Source: Methanosarcina horonobensis HB-1 = JCM 15518 (GTDB lineage: Archaea; Halobacteriota; Methanosarcinia; Methanosarcinales; Methanosarcinaceae). From it: a DNA stretch of 64,000 bases. Numbering within the stretch: the stretch's first letter is position 1; each line of letters begins with the position of its first letter. The notes beneath the pieces were generated by a model. It ran no database searches, was not told the DNA's origin, and saw nothing but the letters and a program-made list of their open reading frames with translations. Position numbers and translations under genes: made by a program. Where the stretch lies: positions 1,529,036 to 1,593,035 of the forward strand of contig NZ_CP009516.1 in NCBI RefSeq assembly GCF_000970285.1, written 5' to 3'. Below, in pieces: positions 27,045 through 35,185 of this stretch.

Positions 27045-27105
27045 TAGCAGGCTCAAGTACTGGGTGAAATTACTACAGTGGAGTTCTCTGTTGACTAAAT
27101 TGCCT
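27045..27105 (+). pseudogene. Relic of a further hicBA locus
   Basis: These 61 bases match 30124-30184, the junction of hicB and hicA in locus 2, with about ten differences. The frame reads QAQVLGEITTVEFSVD, stop, then the LPL start of a hicA. Only the hicB tail and first codons of hicA survive, fused behind hicA locus 1. Confidence 0.75.
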
Positions 27106-27127
27106 TTGTTTTTTTCTGAAAAGTAAA

Positions 27128-27499
27128 TTAACAGTTAAGCTCGATTCCCTGCGTGCTTATCGGAAGGTTCACGCTGTTCAGTCCGAGAGCATCAAGACCT
27201 TTATCAACCAGTTTATTTCCCTTATTGACGCTCATTTTCATTGTCAGCCTGATGTTTTCTTCGCTAACTTCTATGCGAGCTTCAAAGTATTTTATGTTCC
27301 TTAAATCCTCTTTTGCAAGGTTAAACCTATTTGAAGCATCAAGGATCTCAATAGCCATGATCTGGTTATCTTCACTAATATCAAGGATTATTCCGTCCAG
27401 ATCTATTGAAGACCTGTACTTCTTGTTGCTTCCGTAAAAGAAAATGCTATCATTTTCGAAATCGTAATCGTACTTAGTTACCAGAGATTCTTGCCTCAT
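27128..27499 (-). CDS. DUF2283 protein
   Basis: A 123-residue protein whose first half is the DUF2283 fold (KYDYDFENDSIFFYGSNKKY, DLDGIILDISEDNQIMAIEI), a small beta-rich domain often found next to DUF4258 or RelE-type toxins and considered antitoxin-like. The second half (KYFEARIEVSEENIRLTMKM and on) is specific to this copy. No toxin partner is adjacent. A truncated relative lies at 18771-18875. Confidence 0.75.
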   Translation of the reverse strand: MRQESLVTKYDYDFENDSIFFYGSNKKYRSSIDLDGIILDISEDNQIMAIEILDASNRFNLAKEDLRNIKYFEARIEVSEENIRLTMKMSVNKGNKLVDKGLDALGLNSVNLPISTQGIELNC

Positions 27500-27587
27500 C
27501 CGGCTTCCTCCTCTTTTTTTTGCATCATTTATATGCTATAGGATTATGCTATACGATCCTGCGTGAGTGAATAAAAGAAACACAGTT

Positions 27588-28475
27588 TTATTCTCTATCT
27601 TTTCTGGCTTCTTTGCCCAAAAATGCCTTCCCTTTAGTCGTCAGACGGTATTTCTGCTTACTGCTTTTGGGTTTTTCAGGAATCGTCATTTCAATGTAAT
27701 CAAGTTCAAGAAGCCTTTTGATCTGTTTATTAAGCTCTTCTGATTCTGTTTTATGACCTAATCCAGATGCAAGTTCGGCTTTTCCAGCATCATTTTTCAG
27801 CAGAAGAATTATCACTTTAGTCGCAATCTGTGACTCTAGCCATGACTCTAGCCATGACTCAACTCTACCTGTAGTTAAGCCGTTTGTTCCAATTTTTATG
27901 GATTCCAGCAGATAGACAATAACTCTCACCCTCATACCCACTTCAATTATTTTAGGTTCAGGAAGACCAAGAGACTCTGCTTCTTTGAATATACGGGGGA
28001 CTCCGCTGCCCCATTGCTCTACAAAGTCAAGTTCTCGGAAAACGCGGGCTATAATGCGGTTCCGCAATTTGGACACACCTTGGAGCATATCCTCCACAGT
28101 TAGGCCTGGAAGCAGGATCCCAGGATTCTCTATTTCGATACGGTCATCGAAAAAAGCGACCCTAATGGGAGCACCTTTCTGAGAGTAGTCAGCGTGGACA
28201 ACAGCATTGATCACCGCCTCTCACAGTATCGTTAGAGGGATGCTCCAGATATCTTTACGTCTAAGTTCTGAAAAATCCGCTTCGCGCATGGCATGCTTTT
28301 TGAGGAACTCCATTGCCCTCTCAACTGCTACCGGCAGATGTTCATGGATCTCGATATGATCGAAAAGTAACATGCCACCAACTGTAGGAACTAGATGCCC
28401 CTGATGTCTGGCAACAAGACGCAGGGACTCGAGGTCTTTTTCTACAAGTTTCCGGTGACGTTCAAAACAGGACAC
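27588..28475 (-). pseudogene. Schlafen/RecG-like ATP-binding regulator with an internal stop
   Basis: One continuous frame of 296 codons is interrupted by a single TGA at 28223-28221. Upstream of it the residues LVPTVGGMLLFDHIE and RKDIWSIPLTIL, and downstream EAVINAVVHADYSQKGAPIRVA, IEIENPG and GSGVPRI, are the ATPase (HATPase_c_4) part of AlbA_2/Schlafen-like transcription regulators. A winged-helix part then follows (KNDAGKAELASGLGHKTES). The N-terminal AlbA_2 domain is missing. SWLE is duplicated in tandem (12-base unit near 27835-27860). A 5' truncation plus a stop inside a conserved motif makes this a pseudogene. Confidence 0.8.
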
Positions 28476-28721
28476 TGCGGCTTCAGATATTCATTAGATT
28501 TTTGTGCGGCTTTGGTGCGGCTTTGATGCTGCTTATGCGGCTTTAGAGTGAGATTTTTGTTCCCTTAATAAATAGATGTAACTTTCTAAAAGTAGTCTCA
28601 GACTTCTTGCTTTTCGGCCCTGCTGATTATAGCAAATGTAGCTCTAAAACGATGTAGAGCATGAGATAAAATATTTTCATACAGATTATCAAAAAAAGAG
28701 AGTGTTTTAGGTATAAGTTAA
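28476..28721. other. Spacer with a GCGGCTTT direct repeat
   Basis: Between 28500 and 28548 a TGCGGCTTT motif occurs four times with small changes, next to the truncated Schlafen-like gene. The rest is AT-rich and holds no gene. Confidence 0.4.
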
Positions 28722-28880
28722 TTAGCTTTTTAAGAAGTCCATTACTTCCTTCTCGAATTTTCTATATCGAGAGACAGGAGGTTTGGACTTTTCATTTTTT
28801 TCAAATAAGGAATGTAACTTATTAATGGCAACAGAGTCTGATATATGTAAAGAGTTCTGTTCCAGATATCTTGAAGCCAT
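28722..28880 (-). CDS. Possible 52-residue protein
   Basis: ATG at 28880 opens MASRYLEQNSLHISDSVAIN and ends EKEVMDFLKS. It is hydrophilic and helical, and looks like a real short protein. Its ribosome site is weak. It lies downstream of the GNAT-like gene on the same strand, separated by 147 bases, and might be a remnant or a small partner. Confidence 0.35.
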   Translation of the reverse strand: MASRYLEQNSLHISDSVAINKLHSLFEKNEKSKPPVSRYRKFEKEVMDFLKS

Positions 28881-29027
28881 ATTAATCAATCCATTTAATT
28901 TTGTATTTATTATTTTTGAGTGTATAAATTATACTCGCTTCAAATAATGTTTTTAGTACTGCCCTGTCTATTTTCTTCTCACTACACTATAGTATAGTTA
29001 TAATCCATATTAATTTATCTCATCCAA

Positions 29028-29714
29028 TCACTCAGTGTTTAAATATTTAACTAACTGAATCCTTTCTACTTTGTCCTCTTGAATTTCGGACTGTAATTCT
29101 ATGAAACCATTATTTTTGTGAAAACGCACGATGTAGTCAGCTCCTTTATTTGCTTCGAGCCAGACTATGTTTCCTCCCAGCATTTCCACACATTCGTAAA
29201 CAATATTGACAGCTTCATCGAGCAGGTATTTCCCCTTAATATTATATTTAAACATATCATTTTTACCTAATTGGGCAATAAAATAAGAGGGAATTCCATC
29301 CTGATCCCTTAACAGATTCATATCCTTTTTTTGCTTTCGGGTTAATTTGTCCTGATCTACAGTCAATATTTTCAAAGCCAGCGCAAAAAATCCAAGAATA
29401 TAGAAGTTTTCATTATCACTGTTCTTTCTATCAAGTATGAGATAAGACTTGCAAATTGACCTGACGGAAATTAACCCTTCAGGATCTAATTGAATGAACT
29501 GAATCAATTTCGGATACTTATAAACCCAGTATATTTCATTTTTAAACTCAAGGACTTTTCCCTCTAAATCCTCTTGTTGAAGATCATTTCCTATCTTGAA
29601 GTCATCAATCAATATCTTCTCAAGGTCAGAATAAGTATATTTTTCGTATCTGTAGAAGTACTTGACTGCCTGACTAAGAACGTTTTCGAAACCAAGGCAG
29701 ATTTGTTTTCTCAC
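29028..29714 (-). CDS. GNAT-like acetyltransferase, possibly toxin type
   Basis: A 228-residue protein. The first 100 residues are helical with no recognised motif. The C-terminal part follows the GNAT pattern of phage and toxin-type acetyltransferases: FYILGFFALALKIL, then PSYFIAQLGKND, then EMLGGNIVWLEANKGAD and FHKNNGFIELQ. The acetyl-CoA loop is weak, so activity is not assured. It lies in a zone crowded with toxin-antitoxin genes. Start at GTG 29714; no partner is evident upstream. Confidence 0.5.
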   Translation of the reverse strand: MRKQICLGFENVLSQAVKYFYRYEKYTYSDLEKILIDDFKIGNDLQQEDLEGKVLEFKNEIYWVYKYPKLIQFIQLDPEGLISVRSICKSYLILDRKNSDNENFYILGFFALALKILTVDQDKLTRKQKKDMNLLRDQDGIPSYFIAQLGKNDMFKYNIKGKYLLDEAVNIVYECVEMLGGNIVWLEANKGADYIVRFHKNNGFIELQSEIQEDKVERIQLVKYLNTE

Positions 29715-29835
29715 CCAAAAACATCAGATCCTGAAAAATAATGACTTCAGACATACTGTACTAATTCTTATTATATTTTCCCTGCAAGTTTCTCAATGGT
29801 TGATAGTAATTCCACCAGATATGTCATTATTTTTG

Positions 29836-29875
29836 TATTTCCGGCACGTACTGATCCCCTTTCTCCCCACCTACC
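29836..29875 (+). repeat. 40-base direct repeat, left copy, flanking hicBA locus 2
   Basis: TATTTCCGGCACGTACTGAT followed by CCCCTTTCTCCCCACCTACC. It matches 30520-30559 at 37 of 40 positions. The two copies sit on either side of the hicBA genes. Confidence 0.85.
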
Positions 29876-29969
29876 GTTTATTTACAGCGTTAAACAGAGA
29901 ATAAAAACGTAGAACGAGAAAATTTTCAGAGGCAGAGTAATTAAATATCAAAATTACTATTTATTCTTT

Positions 29970-30176
29970 ATGCGGTTTACAATCAAACTTGAAGAATCTG
30001 AGGAAGGAGGCTATACCGCTCAGTGCCTTGAAATTCCTGCAGCTATTAGCGAAGGAGATACTAAAGAAGAGGCACTTGAAAACATTAAGGAAGCTATCCA
30101 GCTTGTTCTGGAAGTAACAAGAGAGCAGGCTCAGGTACTGGGAGAAATCGCTACAGTGGAGGTTTCAGTTGGCTAA
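29970..30176 (+). CDS. hicB: HicB-type antitoxin, locus 2
   Basis: A 68-residue HicB (MRFTIKLEESEEGGYTAQCL, EIPAAISEGDTKEEALENIK). It is the antitoxin of the next gene, whose TTG start overlaps its last eight bases. The protein has only the HicB core and no DNA-binding tail. The 3' end resembles the relic at 27045-27105. Confidence 0.88.
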   Translation: MRFTIKLEESEEGGYTAQCLEIPAAISEGDTKEEALENIKEAIQLVLEVTREQAQVLGEIATVEVSVG

Positions 30177-30384
30177 ATTGCCTTCAGCTTCTGGAAAAAA
30201 AGTTATAAAAGCTCTAGGAAAACTGGGTTTTGTTATTGTAAGGCAGAGAGGAAGCCACGTAATTTTGCAAAGAGAATCAAATCTGGTCACTGTCCCACTT
30301 CACGATCCTATTAAAAAATCTACATTGAATGCAATCCTGAAACAGGCTGACGTTTCACTTGAGGAATTGCTTGAGCACCTTTAA
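30169..30384 (+). CDS. hicA: HicA-type toxin, locus 2
   Basis: A 71-residue complete HicA RNase: LPSASGKKVIKALGKLGF, the catalytic histidine in RQRGSHVILQ, VPLHDPIKKSTLNAILKQAD and the helical tail LEELLEHL. It starts with TTG at 30169 inside the end of hicB. Unlike locus 1 its C-terminus is intact, so this is the better candidate for an active module. Confidence 0.9.
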   Translation: MAKLPSASGKKVIKALGKLGFVIVRQRGSHVILQRESNLVTVPLHDPIKKSTLNAILKQADVSLEELLEHL

Positions 30385-30797
30385 TTTTAGGTGACCTTTT
30401 TTGAACAACTTCGTTTTATGCAAGATTTAATTGACTTATATGGGAATCTTAGATTATCTTTAGACAAGCCAATGCAGAATATATTCTAAATAGACTGCTT
30501 AATTATTACTGTAAAAATATATTTCCGGCGCGTACCGCTCCCCTTTCTCCCCACCTACCTCTTATCAGTTTCTGATCCTGCATCAAATCAATTCGCGACT
30601 AAATCCTCAAAATCATAAAAATTCAAGCAGGACCCCGGAATGGAAAATTCTTGACAGGGCCGGGGACACCTGAGAGCCTGTCTTAAATAAATCTGGTCAC
30701 ATAATCAGGATAGTAACTTAACCATTAGAGTTAACATTCCTCATTATCCAGTTGTAGATGGTTTGAGTTTGAAGACGTCTCCAGGAGGTAGAAGATT
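30385..30797. other. Spacer with repeat copy and an IS-end-like sequence
   Basis: Contains the right 40-base repeat and, at 30673-30686, GAGCCTGTCTTAAA, the same core as the ends of the MITE at 47622-47826 and the solo end at 48553. No gene is seen. A strong AGGAGG ribosome site at its 3' edge serves the DUF6326-like gene. Confidence 0.5.
30520..30559 (+). repeat. 40-base direct repeat, right copy, flanking hicBA locus 2
   Basis: Second copy of 29836-29875 with three substitutions, in the same orientation, 135 bases after the hicA stop. Confidence 0.85.
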
Positions 30798-31192
30798 TTG
30801 GAAGATTGGAAGATAGAAGTTTCAGTGCTCTGGCTATTTGCATCAATTGCCTTTTTGGCTCATCAGATACTGGTGCTTATGGAGCCGGGTATTATAGCAC
30901 AGTTAATGGCGGGAGTAGCAGAAGGTCAGATAATAGGACCTGAACTGATACTGTTCTTTGCAATCTTAATACTGGTCCCATTGTTGATGGCTTTCCTGTC
31001 CCTGACCCTGAAAGATTCGATTGACCGCCGGGCAAACATCATTGTGGGTGCAATCTTTGCTGTCCTCTGGTCAGTTAGCATAGTTGATGCGGCACAGTCT
31101 GCATACTGGGGTGGGGCACTGATGACGCTTTCATCAGCCTAGCTTCGGCACTGATTGTCCGGTATGCATGGAAGTCCAGAGAGATAGCCTGA
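30798..31192 (+). pseudogene. DUF6326-like membrane protein with a late frameshift
   Basis: TTG at 30798 with AGGAGG upstream starts a 114-residue frame with three hydrophobic helices (VLWLFASIAFLAHQILVL; LILFFAILILVPLLMAFL; IIVGAIFAVLWSVSIV) that stops after GGALMTLSSA. A second phase reads on at once as DDAFISLASALIVRYAWKSR to a stop at 31192, which is the expected last helix of a DUF6326-type protein. One missing base in the GGGGTGGGG run near 31110 would explain the break. Either the gene has lost its last helix or the break is a sequence error. Confidence 0.6.
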
Positions 31193-31367
31193 ACCTTACT
31201 AGCCAGATCCGGATAGCCGTATACAGGCATGTAATTAAGCCCGGAACAGAAATTCTGAACTGACAATATAGCTAAAATTCGAAAACTGTAATTCTAAGAC
31301 AACTTCTCAGATTCTTCTCCATGGCAAGTTCATCCTTTAAGCAAAAAGTATCATTGATTCCATAAAA

Positions 31368-31769
31368 GTGGTTGAAAAACCCAGCCTGACAGCTGACCGA
31401 AAAAAGCTACTGAAAGGAATTAATAGGAGTGCCCTTATACAAAGGTCTAACGAATTGGGGAGAAAAATAATGCCTATAAAAGAAGAGATAGACAGCCAGA
31501 TTATGGACCTCTGGGATGAGATCTTTGATCTTGACGACAAAAGTAAGGAAGAATTAGAGGCTAAGTATGCAGAATGGCGGGAAGTAGAACCGCGACTGGG
31601 CGAAGGGGTAGATGAATTTGTAATGCATATAGAGTCAATGAAAGGGATCAGTGACGAAAGTATGCTTATCTACAAAGAGGTTAAAGAAATCAAAGTCAGG
31701 TACAAGCAGCAGAAGGATGAGATACAGGCAAAAATAGATGCGCTGAATAAAGAAAAAGAAAGGATATAA
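31368..31769 (+). CDS. Hypothetical coiled-coil protein
   Basis: A 133-residue highly charged protein starting with GTG at 31368. It is almost all helix (KIMPIKEEIDSQIMDLWDEI; EVKEIKVRYKQQKDEIQAKI) with no cysteine, membrane segment or signal. No family is recognised. It lies alone between the frameshifted membrane gene and the truncated nuclease. The heptad pattern supports a real protein. Confidence 0.6.
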   Translation: MVEKPSLTADRKKLLKGINRSALIQRSNELGRKIMPIKEEIDSQIMDLWDEIFDLDDKSKEELEAKYAEWREVEPRLGEGVDEFVMHIESMKGISDESMLIYKEVKEIKVRYKQQKDEIQAKIDALNKEKERI

Positions 31770-31968
31770 AGATATTATTGGTTGGCTTTTGAGGGGAAAG
31801 GCCGGGAGTTAAGAGAACTGACAATAGTTTTTCCAGGCATGTTTTTATCAAAAATAAAGAAGTTGCCTTCTCTGGCTCTGATTAAAAAGTAATTTTTTTC
31901 CTTTTAGCTCTTTAGCTGCCTGGGATAGGAATCAATTGGAAGAATATACAAGTTTACTTATAAAAGAT

Positions 31969-32985
31969 TTATATTAGCAAACACTTGACTATGACTTCTT
32001 TTTCTTTCAGGGCTTTTAAGGTATTGCGTAAGGAATCACCTTTGTTTCGTAAGGACCCTCAATTGCTTAAAATATCGTCAGCTTCCTTTTTATCGAGAAA
32101 AGCTTCCAGTTCGGAGAGGGAGTTTATTGAAGTCTTGTGGTCCCACTCAGCTTCTCTCATATATTTTCTTCCGCTCACTGATAGGTAGGGGACAAGGGAG
32201 ACTGAATTACTTTCTTCAGCTTCTTTTCTGCAGTACTGGTAGAAATCACATAGCTCGCAACGGTTATGGACATGCCAGGGGACACTCTCAAGGGGAGACT
32301 GGAGGATTTCAGGCAATCGATAATGTAAAAACTCTTCAATTATCTTCATATTAAAGTTCAAATTAAATAACTCATCCTTCCCATTAAGCCAGATCCCAGC
32401 CTGGTTTAAGTCAACCTGCATATCAATATTGCTTTTTTCCAGCACGTCCTTCATCATTAGGGCATACAGCGTGGCCTGTGTCCTGTGGCTTGAACTTAGT
32501 TCCTCGCTGGCTTTTACATCTATTACCTGTAAACAGATCTCTCCTCGTTCTTTTTCTACAACCCGGATCAGATCAGGTCTGCAGGCGGAAAACCGACATA
32601 TTTCAGGTGATAAATGATATTTTTGATAGAACCGGGCCGAAACTAAAATAGTAGGCTGGTAAACCGCATCTCCTGTCTTTAGTTTGCTGAATATTTCCAG
32701 ACTTGTTTCTATCGGATGCGACCTTTCGTGAAGAGCTCCTTCGCCTGCCGGAATTATGACATTGTTTATAGCATTGTTTTTTAGTTTATTGAGAATTACG
32801 GATTCTTCCCATTTGTTTCCTGCCTCTAAGAGGGCTTTTGTAACCGGACTCTGGTCCTGGTTTACAACCGGGATACCTGCTTTACTGTGCATTTGCAAAG
32901 GAGTGGCATGGAACCGAAGATAGCGTTCGCAGTTGTGATAAAAGAATCTGGCTATTAACGAAGGGCTTAAATTGTGCTTTATCAT
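31969..32985 (-). pseudogene. PD-(D/E)XK nuclease, N-terminal fragment of a larger protein
   Basis: The intact frame from 32985 to 32059 encodes 308 residues. A Cas4/RecB-like nuclease core shows RPDLIRVVEKE (D), QVIDVKASEE (DxK) and HRTQATLYALM (Q...Y). Cysteines C19 (NCERYL) and CELCDFYQYC near residue 245 could hold an iron-sulfur cluster. In relatives this is the N-terminal domain of long nuclease-helicases. Here the frame stops with TGA at 32061-32059, but the same phase reads on for 28 protein-like codons (GSLRNKGDSLRNTLKALKEK) to TAA at 31969, and no helicase follows. It is therefore truncated as well as stopped; the nuclease domain itself could still fold. Confidence 0.7.
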
Positions 32986-33348
32986 CCGATCACAGGGGAG
33001 CGATAATAATTACTTGTCAAATATACTTGAAGGCTAGAGTATGAATTATGGTTATAATTTATAATTTTTGGCATTATTTTTGGACTGAATCTAATCGAGG
33101 GCTATTAGACAAGCACTATACTATAAAAAATTTGAATGCTTCTAACTATTTTCAATCAGTCTATCTCATGAAAAATAAAACTAAAATCTTAAAAACCCGC
33201 CTGGGAAAAGTTTGGCTTTAAGTTTGGCTTTGTTTCTTCTCTTACGGTTGTGCGGGAAGATGGGATAGAGGGCAGCTAAATATAAAAATAGATTTTCAAA
33301 AGTAGGTGCGGAAATAAGTAGTAGAATTTACGGATGCGACAGGTAATG
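32986..33348. other. Spacer, no gene seen
   Basis: AT-rich, with repeated TTTGGCTTT near 33210-33230. It serves as the upstream region of the nuclease remnant. No RNA or coding signal was recognised. Confidence 0.4.
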
Positions 33349-33603
33349 TCATGCAACAATCTCATCAAAACTTAATTCTCCTGCAGCCACGGGATGAAGG
33401 AGCAGTTTGAACTCATGGAACTTTTTCATAACTATATCGATTTTTCTTGAAATCTCTGGAGCATAATACGCTTCCCCGCAGTTTTCGCAGACATAGGCGG
33501 AAACGTCTTTAATGGCGATAATCTGCTCCCCAACTTTTGCAACGAACTCAGTTTTACCTTCAACGAGTTTGCCCTTACAGAAACTGCACCTATCAGGTTT
33601 CAT
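33349..33603 (-). CDS. YgiT/MqsA-type zinc-finger protein
   Basis: Start placed at ATG 33603 (MKPDRCSFCKGKLVEG), giving 84 residues; an ATG at 33636 would add eleven basic residues but has no ribosome site. Two CxxC pairs (CSFC and CENC) form the zinc knuckle of the YgiT family, and AYYAPEISRKIDIVMKKFHE is the usual linker to the tail. Relatives are antitoxins paired with small RelE-like or DUF4258 toxins. No partner gene lies on either side, so it is either an orphan or works with a distant toxin. Confidence 0.75.
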   Translation of the reverse strand: MKPDRCSFCKGKLVEGKTEFVAKVGEQIIAIKDVSAYVCENCGEAYYAPEISRKIDIVMKKFHEFKLLLHPVAAGELSFDEIVA

Positions 33604-33746
33604 TTTTGATCTCTTCTGAGTATGTGGTTTATCCATTAATTATTTTCTTGGCTGCCGATCATGTAAGGTTATTAAAGAGGAAATGTCTATAAAAATGGAG
33701 TTTCAATCTGTCCTCAGATTGGCAAAAATGCTCTATCAAAGTACCA

Positions 33747-34124
33747 TTATTCTTCAAGAGTGACATCCTCTATATAGATGGAAGAATTTAGATTTCGGAT
33801 GACTTCTTTGCTTTTTTCAATATTTAGTCTTGCAAGGGGTTTTATTATAAGATTTTTGTTAAGTGTAAAGACCTTTGTAGGTTTAATCCGACTTTGGTAG
33901 TTGAGTTGACCTTTATCAAGGTCTGCACTGGTTATTGGTACATAGCCTGCACAGTTTCTTGGGTTGCTGGTTATGGCACAGCAGATGACATCGTCATTAC
34001 GCGTATTGTAATAACTGTTAGAAATTATGATAGCAGGCCTTCTTTTGCTTGTGGAAAGGTCAGAAAACGGGAAGGGAATGAGAATAATATCTCTCTGTTT
34101 AACATTCGTTCCAGGCTTCATCAT
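33747..34124 (-). CDS. MazF/PemK-type endoribonuclease toxin
   Basis: The start is taken as ATG 34124 (MMKPGTNVKQRDIILIPF), inside the end of the upstream gene; a frame open to 34181 would overlap it more. The 125-residue product shows the PemK barrel: QRDIILIPFPFSDLSTSKRR, PAIIISNSYY, VICCAITSN and QSRIKPTKVFTLNKNL. Such enzymes cut mRNA at short motifs. It is the third gene of a tightly overlapping operon with 34099-34362 and 34334-34636. Confidence 0.85.
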   Translation of the reverse strand: MMKPGTNVKQRDIILIPFPFSDLSTSKRRPAIIISNSYYNTRNDDVICCAITSNPRNCAGYVPITSADLDKGQLNYQSRIKPTKVFTLNKNLIIKPLARLNIEKSKEVIRNLNSSIYIEDVTLEE

Positions 34125-34362
34125 ATTCGTTGTCCCAGAATGATAATAAAGAATCTTCTGTAATGGTTCTCCTGCTTTCAAGTGCCTGAATTTTCAGCTT
34201 CAACTCCTGGATTTCTGAGAGCAGGTACTCAATGATATCTCCTCTGGAGTAACTTATTTTTGTGCTTACCTGCAGACCTTCAGATGTTTCAAAAACCAGA
34301 TCTTTGTCCAGTCTGCTCTTGTAAACGTAGTTTTCAGGACTCACTTTTCGAACCTGTGACAT
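34099..34362 (-). CDS. Probable antitoxin of the MazF-type toxin
   Basis: ATG at 34362 is preceded by GAGAGGG and gives 87 residues (MSQVRKVSPENYVYKSRLDK). A helix pair in the second half (DIIEYLLSEIQELKLKIQAL) and an acidic C-terminus with tryptophans (FWDNEYDEAWNEC) resemble antitoxin tails that wrap MazF. The start overlaps the stop of the first gene by 29 bases and its own end overlaps mazF by 26. Antitoxin status is inferred from position and acidic tail. Confidence 0.65.
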   Translation of the reverse strand: MSQVRKVSPENYVYKSRLDKDLVFETSEGLQVSTKISYSRGDIIEYLLSEIQELKLKIQALESRRTITEDSLLSFWDNEYDEAWNEC

Positions 34363-34636
34363 TTTGTTCCCTCTCAATTATTTTCAAAAAGAGTTCAAGT
34401 AATTCTGGATCTTCAGATTCTACATGCAGGATTTTGTTTTTAACTTCATCATTATTCTGGTGGCTAAAAGTAATCAAGCTAGCGTGTGATTTTCCTTCTT
34501 TTTCGAACTCTCTTACAAAGGCGACGCTTATAGGGAATATGTTCTCACCTGTGTCGGCAATCCTGCGAAGGAAATTTTCTTTAAAAATGTCTCCTAAAGT
34601 TCTTCCCTCAAGCCTTACTTTCTCAATTGCAGCCAT
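34334..34636 (-). CDS. Unknown first gene of the three-gene MazF operon
   Basis: A 100-residue protein (MAAIEKVRLEGRTLGDIFKE). No known motif; the middle looks like beta strands (ISVAFVREFEKEGKSHASLI) and the end is an acidic helix (SEDPELLELFLKIIEREQ). Its stop overlaps the antitoxin start, so the three are translationally coupled. Classical MazEF loci have two genes, so this third member might be a regulator, a second antitoxin or unrelated. Confidence 0.6.
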   Translation of the reverse strand: MAAIEKVRLEGRTLGDIFKENFLRRIADTGENIFPISVAFVREFEKEGKSHASLITFSHQNNDEVKNKILHVESEDPELLELFLKIIEREQNVTGSKSES

Positions 34637-34722
34637 CAGGATAGACTATAAGCTCAATGTTATATAAGGGATGACTTCGAGAGCAAGCGACAATCTTATC
34701 CAAATTTAGAGAGATTTTTTGT

Positions 34723-35124
34723 CTATTGGCTCATAAAGAAATTATAACACATGTAACGTTTTCTTCTTAAGGAAAAGATAAAACAGTAAAATCTCATACC
34801 GGCACAAGTTCCCTTTACCGGCACAAGTTCCCTTAATACATCGTCTTTCATCATCGGATGAAGAGCCCTTTCCGAAACAACATCGACAGAGACTCCAAAT
34901 AGGTCTTCAAGATAAAATCCAAGCCCTGTAAGGTGTAATAGTGTTGCTCTTTCTCCAAATCTTACTAAGACATCGATATCATTTCCCTCTTTTTCCTCCC
35001 CACGTGCGTATGAGCCGAAAATTCCTACGACTTCAGCTTTGAATTTTTCTTTAATTTTGTCCTTTCTTTCCTGGATAAGAAGCCGGATCTGATTAACATC
35101 GATGTGTGTTTCTTTATTTTCCAT
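34723..35124 (-). CDS. MntA-type minimal nucleotidyltransferase, C-terminus altered by a 19-base duplication
   Basis: A 133-residue frame. Residues 31-55 contain the nucleotidyltransferase signature GIFGSYARGE...NDIDVLVRF with metal ligands D49 and D51. Relatives AMPylate HEPN toxins (MntA/HepT). The family normally ends shortly after VLRELVPV. Here a perfect 19-base tandem duplication (34797-34834) destroys the original stop and shifts the frame, adding a cysteine-rich tail (GTCAGMRFYCFIF). No HEPN partner gene is next to it. Confidence 0.8.
   Translation of the reverse strand: MENKETHIDVNQIRLLIQERKDKIKEKFKAEVVGIFGSYARGEEKEGNDIDVLVRFGERATLLHLTGLGFYLEDLFGVSVDVVSERALHPMMKDDVLRELVPVKGTCAGMRFYCFIFSLRRKRYMCYNFFMSQ
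34797..34834. repeat. Perfect 19-base tandem duplication inside the nucleotidyltransferase gene
   Basis: TACCGGCACAAGTTCCCTT occurs twice in a row (34797-34815, 34816-34834). Without one unit the gene would end ...RELVPV with TGA. Confidence 0.9.
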
Positions 35125-35185
35125 AGTGTCCGTCTCCTATGTTTTCAGATTTTTGTATTTTAACTCAGATATACATAACCATAAA

